Source: Tissierellia bacterium | GTDB lineage: Bacteria > Bacillota > Clostridia > Tissierellales > Tepidimicrobiaceae | Length of the DNA: 37,291 nucleotides | Direction: 5' to 3' | NCBI GenBank assembly: GCA_012728365.1 | Contig: JAAYFE010000033.1 | Location: 1-37,291, forward strand | Shown: positions 23,292-32,258 of the stretch, piece after piece | How the letters are laid out: every line of letters begins with the position of its first letter | Position numbering within the stretch: position 1 is the first letter of the stretch | Notes under the pieces: generated by a model | What the model was told of the DNA's origin: nothing | What the model saw: the letters and a program-made list of their open reading frames with translations, nothing else | Database searches by the model: none | Program-made: the position numbers and the translations under genes

Positions 23292-25715
23292 ATGAAAAGA
23301 CCTTTTGTCTATATATCTATACCCTTTATGTTGGGCATAGTTTTTTTCTATTTTATTGATATTAGTTTAAATTTTATTTTGACTATAATTATTTTTGCAA
23401 TTTTATTTAATTTATTAATATATTTTCATAATGAAAATACTATAAGTGGAATTGGTATGATTTTATTATTTTTTATATTAGGCATATTTTTAGCCTATAT
23501 TAAGTTTAACAGTAGTGAACTTTTGAAACATAAAGGGAGTATATTACAACTAGAGGGAATAGTAGAAGAAATAAGATACATTGATAACAATAAAGGAAAG
23601 GCTATAGTAAGGATAAAAAATATAAAAGGAGAGGATTTTAATAAAAATATATCTGAAAAAATGCGACTAACTATTATAGGAAATAATGAAATAGAGCTTT
23701 ATGATACTATAATTTTTAATGCTGAAGTAGTCGAACCTTTATCCAATACTAATCCAAAGCTGTATAATTATAAGTTAAATCTTCTTTCTAATGGAATATT
23801 TACAACAGCTACCTTAAGGAATAATAACTTATTGGAAGTAAAAAAGGGTTATCATAGCTTTTTACAGAATCTAAGGTTAAATTTTATAAATAAAATTGAG
23901 GAAGTATTTGATAAATATCTTTCAGATAGAAATAACTCTTTGATGAAATCCATAGTCTTAGGTGATTACTCATATATTGAAGAAGATGAAATAAAGGGTT
24001 TTAGAGACTTAGGCATAGCCCATGTAATTGCAGTTTCAGGTCTTCATATTGGGCTTATTTCTGTTGTAATTATTTTTACCTTATCTTTTGTGGGGATAAA
24101 TAAGAAAATTAGTATTTTAATTGCTTTACTTGCTATATGGATTTATGGTTTTATAATTGGTATGCCAGCTTCAGTTTTAAGAGCAAATATAAGCATTTCC
24201 CTCTTATTAATATCTCATATATTGGCTAAACCCTATGATTCTATTAATACATTATCTTTTGCCCTTTTAGTATTGCTTTTAATTAATCCTTTTTGGTGCT
24301 TTAATTTAGGCTTTCAGCTATCCTTTATAGCTACCTTCTTCATATTGTATTTAACACCCAAGGTAAAGGTAGCTACTATAGCAGCCCAGGTTGGAATATT
24401 GCCTGTTTTAGCTTATTATTTTAATAGGTTACCAATAATTGCAGTCCTAGCTAATCTTATTTTAGTACCCCTCTTTACTCTAAGTTTAAGTCTTAGTATA
24501 TTTTTAATATTGTTTTCATATATAAGTACCCATATATCTAATGCATTAGGTACAGTAATAAATATTATATTGAATTTAGAAGCTGTAGCAGCAGAAATCC
24601 TATATAGTTTTCCATTTTTAAGCTTTAGGGTTCCCTCGCCAGATATTATTGAAATTATCAGTTATTATATTGTTTTATTCTTAATTGTTAATGGCAAATT
24701 TTTAAGAAAGTTACATAAAGGGATAGTTAAAACTATATTTTATTATCTTGTACTTGTGGTACTATTTAATTTAGCATATCTGTCTATAAATGACTCTTTA
24801 AGTATTGAATTCATTGATGTGGGACAAGGGGATAGTATACTTATAAGGACTAAAAAGGGTCATTATTTAATTGATACTGGAGGAAATGCTTTTGGTGATT
24901 ATGATATAGGTGAAAATATTTTGCTTCCCTATCTAGAAAAACATGGTATATTTAATCTTAATGGAGTTTTTATCACCCATTTCCATGAAGATCATTCAAA
25001 AAGTTTACCTTATTTAATGGACAATATAAATATAGAAAGGGTATATATTGGTTATATAAAGAAGGGCAACGAGCTTTATGAAAATATAATTTTAAAAGCT
25101 TATGAAAAAGATATTCCAGTTTATATTATACAAAAAGGAAACCATATTAAACTAGGCAGGAATACCCATATATTTGTATTAGGTCCTAGTGAAGAACTGT
25201 TGAATACTTATAAGGACCAAGATAATGAACTTTCCCTTTGTTTATTACTAAAACATTTTGACAAGGAAATTTTATTTACTGGTGACATAGAAAAAGGGGG
25301 AGAAAAAAATTTGATAGAAAGTTTAAAAAAAGATGTTGATTTTTTAAAGGTTCCCCACCATGGAAGTAATACATCTAGTTCAGAGGAGTTTTTAAAAAGT
25401 GTAAAAGCTAAAGTGGGTTTTATATCTGTAGGTAGAAACAATATATATAATCATCCCCATAAAGAGGTTTTAGATAGGTATGAAGCTTTGGGAATAGATA
25501 TTTATAGAACCGATGAATGTGGTCTTATAAATCTAATTTTAGACAAGAAATATTTTTATATTGAAGGCTTTATAAAAGAAAAAATAAGTTTATATGATAT
25601 ACTTGAAAAATATACAATACATATTTTAATTGGAATTTTATACTTATGTATCCAGTACTTAATGGTAAAATATTATCTACAAACTATGAAGGAGTTGGAA
25701 AGAATTGAACTATAA
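23292..25715 (+). CDS. comEC: DNA internalization protein ComEC/Rec2
   Basis: The membrane channel for uptake of single-stranded DNA during transformation. The 807-residue protein has an N-terminal TM block with a DUF4131-like soluble segment, then the competence domain (SGLHIGL at 249-255, followed by many TM helices) and a C-terminal metallo-beta-lactamase-like domain from about residue 505 (DVGQGDSILI, LIDTGGN, THFHEDH near 562, TGDIEKGGE, VPHHGSNTSSS). The metal ligands of the nuclease domain are intact. A last TM helix near the C terminus is unusual but not unique. AAAGAGGTAG precedes the ATG. Its end overlaps holA by 11 nt, the normal neighbour. No comEA lies in the window. Confidence 0.95.
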   Translation: MKRPFVYISIPFMLGIVFFYFIDISLNFILTIIIFAILFNLLIYFHNENTISGIGMILLFFILGIFLAYIKFNSSELLKHKGSILQLEGIVEEIRYIDNNKGKAIVRIKNIKGEDFNKNISEKMRLTIIGNNEIELYDTIIFNAEVVEPLSNTNPKLYNYKLNLLSNGIFTTATLRNNNLLEVKKGYHSFLQNLRLNFINKIEEVFDKYLSDRNNSLMKSIVLGDYSYIEEDEIKGFRDLGIAHVIAVSGLHIGLISVVIIFTLSFVGINKKISILIALLAIWIYGFIIGMPASVLRANISISLLLISHILAKPYDSINTLSFALLVLLLINPFWCFNLGFQLSFIATFFILYLTPKVKVATIAAQVGILPVLAYYFNRLPIIAVLANLILVPLFTLSLSLSIFLILFSYISTHISNALGTVINIILNLEAVAAEILYSFPFLSFRVPSPDIIEIISYYIVLFLIVNGKFLRKLHKGIVKTIFYYLVLVVLFNLAYLSINDSLSIEFIDVGQGDSILIRTKKGHYLIDTGGNAFGDYDIGENILLPYLEKHGIFNLNGVFITHFHEDHSKSLPYLMDNINIERVYIGYIKKGNELYENIILKAYEKDIPVYIIQKGNHIKLGRNTHIFVLGPSEELLNTYKDQDNELSLCLLLKHFDKEILFTGDIEKGGEKNLIESLKKDVDFLKVPHHGSNTSSSEEFLKSVKAKVGFISVGRNNIYNHPHKEVLDRYEALGIDIYRTDECGLINLILDKKYFYIEGFIKEKISLYDILEKYTIHILIGILYLCIQYLMVKYYLQTMKELERIEL

Positions 25716-26754
25716 AGATTTTATACAAAATATGAAAGAAGGGAAATTAAAGACAGTATATCTATTTTATGGTGAAGAAGAATATATGATGGATTATACT
25801 TTAAAAATACTTAAAGAAACATATATTACTGAATCTCTAGAGACCTTAAACTATATAGCAATGGAAGGTGAAGACATAAATTTTGAAAAGATATTGAATG
25901 CTTGTGAAACTTTGCCTTTTATGTCAGAAAAGAAGCTTATTATAATTAAGGAGCTACCCATATTAACAGGAAAGAGGAATTTGCAAACAACAGAATCCAT
26001 AGATGGAAAAACTTTAGCTGATTATTTACTGAATCTTGGCAATTATGTAGTTTTAATATTTACTGTAAAGGATAAGGATGTTAAAAAATCAAGTCCAGTA
26101 TATAAATCTATTAGGAAGGTTGGGGACGTAGTAGAATTTAATAGATTAAGGGGGAAGGACCTTAATACATGGGTTGAAAACTCTTTTACATCAAGAAAAA
26201 GAAGGATCTCTAAAACTAATGTAAACTATTTTATTAAGCAGTCTTTTTATTTTGATTCCAATAGTGAAAAAACTTTATACGATTTAGAAAATGAAATTAT
26301 AAAAATATGTAATTATGTCAGCATTAATGGTGAAGTAACTAAGGACATAATTGATAATGTAATGGCCAAAACATTAGAGATGAATGTATTTAATTTGTTA
26401 AATGAAATAAGCAATAAAAAAGGTGCAAATGCTATTAGAATATTTAATGAAATGTATATGTCAGATAAACCAGTACTTTTCATATTACATATGATAGTAA
26501 GACAACTTAGGAATATGCTTCAGTATAAAGTCATAAAGAAAAAGGGCTATTCTGAAAAGGAAATTTTTGATAAGATGAAATTATCTAAATTTGAATTTAA
26601 CAAGGTGGCAGAACAAAGTGGAAATTTTACAATTATTCAATTGGAGGAAGCTATGAAATATTGCCTAAAGGCTGATGAATCTATTAAGCTTTCTTTTATA
26701 GATGAGAGGCTTGCTATGGAAATATTAATTTCAAATTTATGTTTTAAAATATAA
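25705..26754 (+). CDS. holA: DNA polymerase III delta subunit
   Basis: The clamp-loader delta subunit opens the beta sliding clamp. The 349-residue product starts at TTG 25705 after GAAGGAGTTGG and reads MNYKDFIQNMKEGKLKTVYLFYGEEEYMMDY, the usual delta N terminus. The middle has PFMSEKKLIIIKELP, and the C-terminal collar domain includes LFILHMIVRQLRNMLQYK. It overlaps comEC by 11 nt, so translational coupling is likely, and is convergent with rpsT, sharing a bidirectional terminator. This arrangement is conserved in Bacillota. Confidence 0.95.
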   Translation: MNYKDFIQNMKEGKLKTVYLFYGEEEYMMDYTLKILKETYITESLETLNYIAMEGEDINFEKILNACETLPFMSEKKLIIIKELPILTGKRNLQTTESIDGKTLADYLLNLGNYVVLIFTVKDKDVKKSSPVYKSIRKVGDVVEFNRLRGKDLNTWVENSFTSRKRRISKTNVNYFIKQSFYFDSNSEKTLYDLENEIIKICNYVSINGEVTKDIIDNVMAKTLEMNVFNLLNEISNKKGANAIRIFNEMYMSDKPVLFILHMIVRQLRNMLQYKVIKKKGYSEKEIFDKMKLSKFEFNKVAEQSGNFTIIQLEEAMKYCLKADESIKLSFIDERLAMEILISNLCFKI

Positions 26755-26759
26755 TAAAA

Positions 26760-26786
26760 AACTTCGGCAACCCCGAAGTTTTATTT
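26760..26786. terminator. bidirectional terminator between holA and rpsT
   Basis: AACTTCGG (26760-26767) and CCGAAGTT (26773-26780) form an 8-bp stem, flanked by an A-run on the left and a T-run on the right, so it works in both directions. Confidence 0.9.
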
Positions 26787-27060
26787 ATACAGCTTCATTT
26801 AATTTGTTGTTTAGTTTTTTAGTTAATCTGCTTAGCTTTCTTGAAGCACTATTTTTGTGGATAACATTTTTATGAGCCGCTCTCTTTAATTTTTTATCTA
26901 TAACTTTAAGCAATTCCTTAGCTTCATCAAAATTTCCATTTTCTAGAGCTAAATTAAACTTCTTAATATAAGTTTTAATTTCAGATTTTCTTCTTCTGTT
27001 TAGCTCTGTTCTTTTTCTTGTTATTCTAATCCTTTTTTCAGCTGATCTTGTATTAGCCAA
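26785..27060 (-). CDS. rpsT: 30S ribosomal protein S20
   Basis: S20 binds 16S rRNA in the body of the small subunit. The correct start is TTG at 27060, with GAGGAGGTG placed 6 nt before it, giving MANTRSAEKRIRITRKRTEL and a 91-residue basic protein. Upstream in-frame starts, up to 27120, would add residues foreign to the family. The body is Lys-rich helices (KKLKRAAHKNVIHKNSASRK). The opposite orientation to holA and gpr is the usual arrangement. Autoregulation by S20 is known in other bacteria; I see no specific site. Confidence 0.96.
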   Translation of the reverse strand: MANTRSAEKRIRITRKRTELNRRRKSEIKTYIKKFNLALENGNFDEAKELLKVIDKKLKRAAHKNVIHKNSASRKLSRLTKKLNNKLNEAV

Positions 27061-27091
27061 TAGATTCACCTCCTCTATCTTAACAAAAGTT

Positions 27092-27120
27092 ATTTTACCA
27101 TGAAGAGAGATTAAATGCAA
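27092..27120 (-). promoter_or_regulatory. sigma-A promoter for rpsT
   Basis: On the minus strand TTGCAT (27120-27115), a 17-nt spacer and TAAAAT (27097-27092), about 30 nt upstream of the TTG start. Confidence 0.65.
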
Positions 27121-27190
27121 GGATATTTAGATTTTACGTACATAAAATTCTCTTTTTTATATAAAAATAAAACAAAAGAGGAGGTGTAGT

Positions 27191-28165
27191 ATGTTTAATA
27201 TTAGGACAGATTTAGCTGTAGAGAGTAGAGAAATCTATAAAGAAGCTTATAAAGAGGAAGTGCCTGGAGTTGATATTGAAACTGAAGAGAGTGAAAATTA
27301 TACCATAACTAGGGTAACAATAAATAATGAAGAAGGGGAAAAAAAATTAGGAAAAGCAAGGGGGACCTATATTAATATTGATGTTCCAGGGCTTAAAAAC
27401 ACAGATCAGGAACTAAAGGATGAAATAAGTAAAGTTTTTGCTAAAGAATTAAAGTCAATTTGTAAAAATGACGAAAATACTAAAACCCTTATTGTAGGCT
27501 TAGGAAACTGGAATATAACCCCTGATGCTTTAGGTCCAAAGGTTGTAGATAAGGTATTAGTTACTAGACAATTTTTTGTAGCATATAATAAGGAGAGGGA
27601 TGAAACGGTAGCCAATGTATCTGCCATATCTCCTGGAGTAATGGGACTTACTGGTATAGAAACAGGAGAGATTGTTAAGGGGGTAGTGGAAAAAATAAAA
27701 CCTGATTTAGTAATAGCAATAGATTCTCTGGCTTCAAGAAGGATGGAAAGGGTAAGCACTGTAATTCAAATCTCAAATACAGGTATTAATCCTGGCAGTG
27801 GCATAGGCAATAAGAGAATTGGACTTACAGAGGAATATTTGAAAGTGCCAGTTATTGCTGTAGGGGTACCTACAGTAGTAGATGCTGCTACAATGGTAAA
27901 TGATACCATGGATTTAATTATTTCCTCCATGAAGAAACAAGCAAAAGTGGGCACTGACTTTTATTCATTATTAGATGATATTTCTAAAGAAGAAAAGTAT
28001 AGTCTTATAAAAGAAGTATTAGAACCTTTTATGCCAAATGTAGTAGTCACTCCTAAGGAAATAGATATTTTAATAGAGGACTTGTCTATAATAATAGCTA
28101 ATGGACTTAATATGGCCCTCCATCATGGAATAGGGCTAGAGGATGTAAACAAGTATATAAGATAG
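27191..28165 (+). CDS. gpr: germination protease GPR
   Basis: GPR starts SASP degradation during spore germination and is made as a self-processed zymogen. The 324-residue sequence closely follows the family: an N-terminal pro-region with IRTDLAVE, LIVGLGNWNITPDALGPKVV, SAISPGVMGLTGIETGEI, IAIDSLASRRMERV and IQISNTGINPGSGIGNKR, then VPVIAVGVPTVVDAATMV. AGAGGAGGTG precedes the ATG at 27191. It is divergent from rpsT and followed by spoIIP after 89 nt without a terminator. It is normally transcribed by forespore sigma factors, but I could not identify a convincing site. Confidence 0.97.
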   Translation: MFNIRTDLAVESREIYKEAYKEEVPGVDIETEESENYTITRVTINNEEGEKKLGKARGTYINIDVPGLKNTDQELKDEISKVFAKELKSICKNDENTKTLIVGLGNWNITPDALGPKVVDKVLVTRQFFVAYNKERDETVANVSAISPGVMGLTGIETGEIVKGVVEKIKPDLVIAIDSLASRRMERVSTVIQISNTGINPGSGIGNKRIGLTEEYLKVPVIAVGVPTVVDAATMVNDTMDLIISSMKKQAKVGTDFYSLLDDISKEEKYSLIKEVLEPFMPNVVVTPKEIDILIEDLSIIIANGLNMALHHGIGLEDVNKYIR

Positions 28166-28254
28166 ACAAAATTCCCTCTCTAAAACAACTATCATATATG
28201 TATAGTTTTATGAATATAAATTATATATTGATACATATATGGAGGAGTGTTTTT

Positions 28255-29409
28255 ATGAGAGGGAAGGATAGCAGAATTAACTATATTATATTTGCTTTAA
28301 TTTGCCTCATTGTCTTTAATGTAGGAAGCTTATTAATAAGTTGGGCTGAAGCTAGACCAGTAAATGATGAAGTTAAAGAAGTATTTGATCATGAGTACTA
28401 TGAAGAAGATGGAGGTTTATTTATTTCACTACTAAGTAGAACAAGCTCCATTATAAATCTATACAAGAATGAACAGTATAAGAATGCAGAAAGTCCCTTT
28501 AATTTAATTGGTTTGTTTAGGAATACAATAAACAGATTTATCAGGGCTCAGTTTCCTGCTATATTAAGTTTCAACACCGACTATTACAATGATATAAATG
28601 AGGATAATATAGAAGATTTTGAAATGCATTCTACCATAGTAGAAGATTTTATAATTATTGATAAGATTGAGGAATATGAGGATTTGATAATTGTAAGGGA
28701 AAAAGATGGAACTATTTCTCTTGAAAATATTCCTGATCCAATAAATGTAGAGGCTTTTGAAGCAGAAGATGAAAGGCCTTATATACTTATATACCATACC
28801 CATGGTACTGAAGCCTACTCTTCTTTAGAAACAGGTGAACATCATAGTACAAATTTAGACTATAATGTTACTACAATTGGGAAAATTATTGCTGAAACCA
28901 TGGAAGAATATGGTCACAAGGTTGAGCATGTTTCTAAGTACCATGATATACCATCCTACAACAGATCTTATTCAGAATCCTTAAAGACCATTAGTGAAAA
29001 AATTGAAGAAAATAGCAATTTAAAAGTCCTCCTAGATATACATAGGGATGGTTTTGATCATAATGATCCTAATGTAAAGGCAAATTTAGATACTTTGTTG
29101 GATAAAACAAAGATTAATATTGATGGAAAAGAAGTGGCAACATTTTTCTTTGTTATAGGGCCAGATTCTCCCAATAAGGAGGCAGTACTTAATTTTGCTA
29201 AATATATTAAAGCTATTACAGATGCGGTTTATCCTGGTCTTTGTACTGGCATATTGATTAAACCCATTGGAAGATATAATCAATATTTATCAGATTATTC
29301 AGCTTTAATTGAAATAGGCAGCAATCTGAATACTATGGAGGAAGCAAAGGAGACGGCTAAACTTGTAGGAGAAATTTTAAGTGTGGCAATAGATAAAATA
29401 AAGAAGTAA
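28255..29409 (+). CDS. spoIIP: stage II sporulation protein P (SpoIIP)
   Basis: SpoIIP is the amidase and endopeptidase that, with SpoIID and SpoIIM, thins septal peptidoglycan during engulfment. The ATG at 28255 follows TGGAGGAGTG; an upstream ATG at 28198 is rejected for lack of a ribosome site and family residues. The 384-residue product has one N-terminal TM anchor (about 10-29), then an extracytoplasmic domain with the zinc-amidase motifs ILIYHTHGTEAYSS, VLLDIHRDG and LIEIGSNLNTMEEA. Length and motifs fit the family. The gpr-spoIIP pair is conserved in spore formers. Confidence 0.95.
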   Translation: MRGKDSRINYIIFALICLIVFNVGSLLISWAEARPVNDEVKEVFDHEYYEEDGGLFISLLSRTSSIINLYKNEQYKNAESPFNLIGLFRNTINRFIRAQFPAILSFNTDYYNDINEDNIEDFEMHSTIVEDFIIIDKIEEYEDLIIVREKDGTISLENIPDPINVEAFEAEDERPYILIYHTHGTEAYSSLETGEHHSTNLDYNVTTIGKIIAETMEEYGHKVEHVSKYHDIPSYNRSYSESLKTISEKIEENSNLKVLLDIHRDGFDHNDPNVKANLDTLLDKTKINIDGKEVATFFFVIGPDSPNKEAVLNFAKYIKAITDAVYPGLCTGILIKPIGRYNQYLSDYSALIEIGSNLNTMEEAKETAKLVGEILSVAIDKIKK

Positions 29410-29471
29410 ATATCCATAAATTGAAAAAAATGTTATAATAACTAATAGAAACTACGGAAAGGGGTGCACAT

Positions 29472-30020
29472 ATGAAAAAAGAAAAGACCAATAAGGTAAA
29501 AAAAGAAGCCATTGAGTGGATAAAGAGTATATTATTAGCCATTGCCATAGCTATGCTGATAAAAACCTTTATATTTAATACTACTTATGTATTAGGGAAT
29601 TCCATGTATCCAACTCTACATGAAAGGGATAGATTGTTTGCAAACAAGATACCTCTTTATTTTTCAGGGCCAGATAGGGGAGATATTGTTGTTTTAGAAG
29701 CACCGGACCATCCTAACAAAGATTATATTAAAAGGGTAATAGGCATTGGAGGAGATACTGTAGCCATAATAGATGGAAAGGTTTATTTAAATGGAGAATT
29801 ACTTAAAGAAGATTATATAGAAGATGGAGCTTATACCCATGTATATTCAGAAAACTACTGGGAAGTTCCAGAAGGATATGTATTTGTCTTAGGAGATAAT
29901 AGGGAAGAAGGGGCTAGTAAGGATAGTAGATATTTTGGATGTGTACACTTGGAGTCAATAAAAGGAATAGCAAGTTTCAGATATTATCCTTTTAACAATA
30001 GATTTGGTAAGATAGAGTAG
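29472..30020 (+). CDS. lepB: signal peptidase I
   Basis: Type I signal peptidase removes signal peptides from exported proteins. The 182-residue protein has one N-terminal TM helix (about 16-36) and the Ser/Lys dyad: Ser44 in GNSMYPTL and Lys87 in DYIKRVIG. Box E reads VLGDNREEGASKDSRYFG. It is the short Bacillota SipS-type enzyme. AAAGGGGTG precedes the ATG at 29472, and a TATAAT at 29434-29439 suggests its own promoter. Its place between spoIIP and lepA is not the B. subtilis order. Confidence 0.95.
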   Translation: MKKEKTNKVKKEAIEWIKSILLAIAIAMLIKTFIFNTTYVLGNSMYPTLHERDRLFANKIPLYFSGPDRGDIVVLEAPDHPNKDYIKRVIGIGGDTVAIIDGKVYLNGELLKEDYIEDGAYTHVYSENYWEVPEGYVFVLGDNREEGASKDSRYFGCVHLESIKGIASFRYYPFNNRFGKIE

Positions 30021-30051
30021 TATAATTTTAAGCTTTCTTGAAATAATACTA

Positions 30052-30312
30052 ATGGTGATTACTTTGGAAAGCAGGGTGGAAAAAAATAAAAGAATTAAAA
30101 GGGAGAAGCGATTAGCTTTTCTAAAATTTTTAATCATACTATCTGCATGTTTAATACTTTTTTATGGCATAAAGCTAGTAAATGATGAAATAATTTATTT
30201 AGGTTATATAGAAAATCCAACTATTTTTAATTTGAATATTAGAGAAAGAACATTAGCCTTATTTGGAGAAAAGTATTTTGTTGATTTAAAAATACTAAAA
30301 AAAATTCCTTAA
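30052..30312 (+). CDS. small single-TM protein of unknown function
   Basis: An 86-residue protein with a strongly basic N terminus (RVEKNKRIKREKRLAFLKF), one TM helix at about 22-42, and an outside tail of about 40 residues ending LKILKKIP. I do not recognise the family. B. subtilis has the unrelated-looking small TM gene yqxA between spoIIP and lepA, so only the position is comparable. The start is uncertain: ATG 30052 has no good ribosome site, whereas TTG 30064 follows GGTGAT. It lies 31 nt after lepB and is probably cotranscribed with it, with a terminator right after. Confidence 0.6.
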   Translation: MVITLESRVEKNKRIKREKRLAFLKFLIILSACLILFYGIKLVNDEIIYLGYIENPTIFNLNIRERTLALFGEKYFVDLKILKKIP

Positions 30313-30341
30313 AAAGACCGTTATTACGGTCTTTTGTTTTA
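30313..30341 (+). terminator. intrinsic terminator before lepA
   Basis: AAAGACCGT (30313-30321), loop TATT, ACGGTCTTT (30326-30334), then TGTTTT. It separates the lepB unit from lepA; a TATAAT at 30361-30366 may start the lepA transcript. Confidence 0.85.
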
Positions 30342-30403
30342 CTTATAGGAGTAATTCTGCTATAATAATAGTTTAGAGTTATACACTTCTAAGGAGGAAA
30401 AAC

Positions 30404-32212
30404 ATGCAAAAGGTGAAACAAGAAAATATTAGGAACTTTTCAATAATTGCCCATATTGATCATGGTAAATCTACATTAGCAGACAGACTAATTGAAAAAA
30501 CAGGACTTTTAACATCAAGAGAGATGGAAGAACAAGTACTTGACAGCATGGAACTGGAAAAAGAAAGAGGAATAACTATAAAATTAAAAAATGTAAGATT
30601 AAACTACAGAGGGGAAGATGGAGAGGAATATGTACTTAATTTAATCGACACTCCAGGCCATGTAGATTTTAACTATGAGGTTTCGAGAAGTTTAGCAGCC
30701 TGTGAAGGGGCTTTACTAGTTGTAGATGCTACCCAGGGAGTAGAAGCTCAGACTTTGGCTAATGTTTATTTAGCTTTAGAGCAGGATTTGGAAATTATTC
30801 CAATTATAAATAAAATTGATCTACCTAGTGCAAGGCCTGACGAAGTGAAAAAAGAAATTGAAGAGATAATTGGAATAGAGGCAGAAAATGCCCCTTTAAT
30901 ATCTGCTAAAGAAGGAAAGAATATAGAAAGTGTATTTAAGGAGATCATAGAAAAAATCCCTCCTCCAAAAGGGGATAAAAAAGCACCTTTAAAGGCCTTA
31001 ATATTTGACTCCTACTATGACAGTTATAAAGGAGTAGTAGCCTACATAAGGGTTTTTGAAGGTAGTATAAGGCCAGGAATGAAAATAAGGATGATGTCTA
31101 ATAATAAAAAATTTGAGGTAACTGAAGTAGGAGTAACTACCTCTAAACAAATTCCAGTAGATAGCTTAGAAGCAGGGGATGTCGGTTATCTAGTAGCAGG
31201 TATTAAAAATGTTAAAGATGCAAGGGTAGGAGATACAGTTACAGACCATGAAAATCCAACGGCTGAGCCACTACCAGGCTATAAGAAGGTTGTGCCTATG
31301 GTATATTGCGGTATATATCCAGCAGAGGGGGAAGATTTTAATTCTGTAAGGGAAGCCCTTGAAAAACTACAAGTTAATGATGCAAGTTTAGTGTTTGAGC
31401 CTGAAACATCTGAAGCTCTAGGCTATGGATTTAGATGTGGTTTCTTAGGCTTGCTCCATATGGAAATAATACAGGAAAGATTAGAAAGGGAGTTTGACCT
31501 AAATATAGTTACTACAGCACCTAGTGTAATTTATAAGGTAAGGACAAAAAAAGGTGAAGAATTGTCCATACAAAATCCTACTAATATGCCTGATATGACT
31601 GAAATAGAAGCAATGGAAGAACCAATTGTATCTGCATCAATTATGACTCCAACAGAATATGTAGGGGCTATTATGTAACTATGTCAAAATAGACGGGGGA
31701 CTTTTATAAATATGGAGTATTTGGAAGAAAATAGGGTCATTATGCATTATGATTTACCACTAAATGAAGTAATATATGATTTCTTTGATGCATTAAAGTC
31801 AAGAACAAGAGGCTATGCTTCATTGGATTATGAATTAAAGGGATATAAAGAATCAGATCTGGTAAAATTAGATATATTAATAAATGGAGAATTAGTAGAT
31901 GCACTGTCTATAATTGTTCATAGAAGTAAAGCCTATGAAAGAGGAAGAAAAATTGCTGAAAAATTAAAGGAAGAGATTCCAAGACATCAATTTGCCATAC
32001 CCATTCAAGCGGCCATTGGTTCTAAAATAATAGCCAGGGAAACAATTAAAGCATTGAGAAAAGATGTATTAGCTAAATGTTATGGTGGAGATGTATCAAG
32101 AAAGAAAAAGCTTCTTGAAAAACAAAAGGAAGGCAAGAAGCGTATGAGACAAATAGGTACCGTTGAAGTGCCTCAGGAAGCATTTTTATCTGTTTTAAAA
32201 TATGACGAATAA
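30404..32212 (+). pseudogene. lepA: elongation factor 4 (LepA), full length but with in-frame TAA
   Basis: LepA (EF-4) is a ribosome-associated GTPase that acts on elongation or initiation. The frame from ATG 30404 (AAGGAGGAA) runs to TAA at 32210, about 601 residues, the normal length. G motifs [22 protein letters not shown] and NKIDLP lie in the first part. The C-terminal LepA domain ([46 protein letters not shown]) is intact. Codon 425 (31676-31678) is TAA in GAIM-stop-LCQNRRG; relatives have a conserved Glu there (IMELCQ), one substitution from GAA. No frameshift is present. As read, the product stops after 424 residues and loses the tRNA-contacting C-terminal domain; the rest has an ATG at 31712 but no good ribosome site. 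Confidence 0.93.
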
Positions 32213-32234
32213 TGCACACTTTTAGTGTGCATTA
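32210..32234 (+). terminator. stem-loop at the lepA 3' end
   Basis: TAATGCACACT (32210-32220), loop TTT, AGTGTGCATTA (32224-32234), a perfect 11-bp stem that includes the lepA stop codon. No T-run follows, so it may be a stabilising or weak termination hairpin, with readthrough into hemW likely. Confidence 0.5.
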
Positions 32235-32258
32235 AATTAATTTAAGAAGGTGAAATTG

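Noticed and set aside
27122-27148. Sigma-E or sigma-G promoter before gpr (GATATT and CATAAAAT)
   Set aside because: The boxes resemble sporulation elements, but the spacing of about 13 nt is too short for a confident call.
28209-28239. Sporulation promoter before spoIIP (ATATAA and GATACATAT)
   Set aside because: The -10 would lie against the ribosome binding site, so the transcript would start after it.
30404-32212. Two separate genes, a short LepA and a LepA-C protein
   Set aside because: Both parts are in the same frame, join at a conserved site with no missing residues, and the second part has no ribosome binding site.
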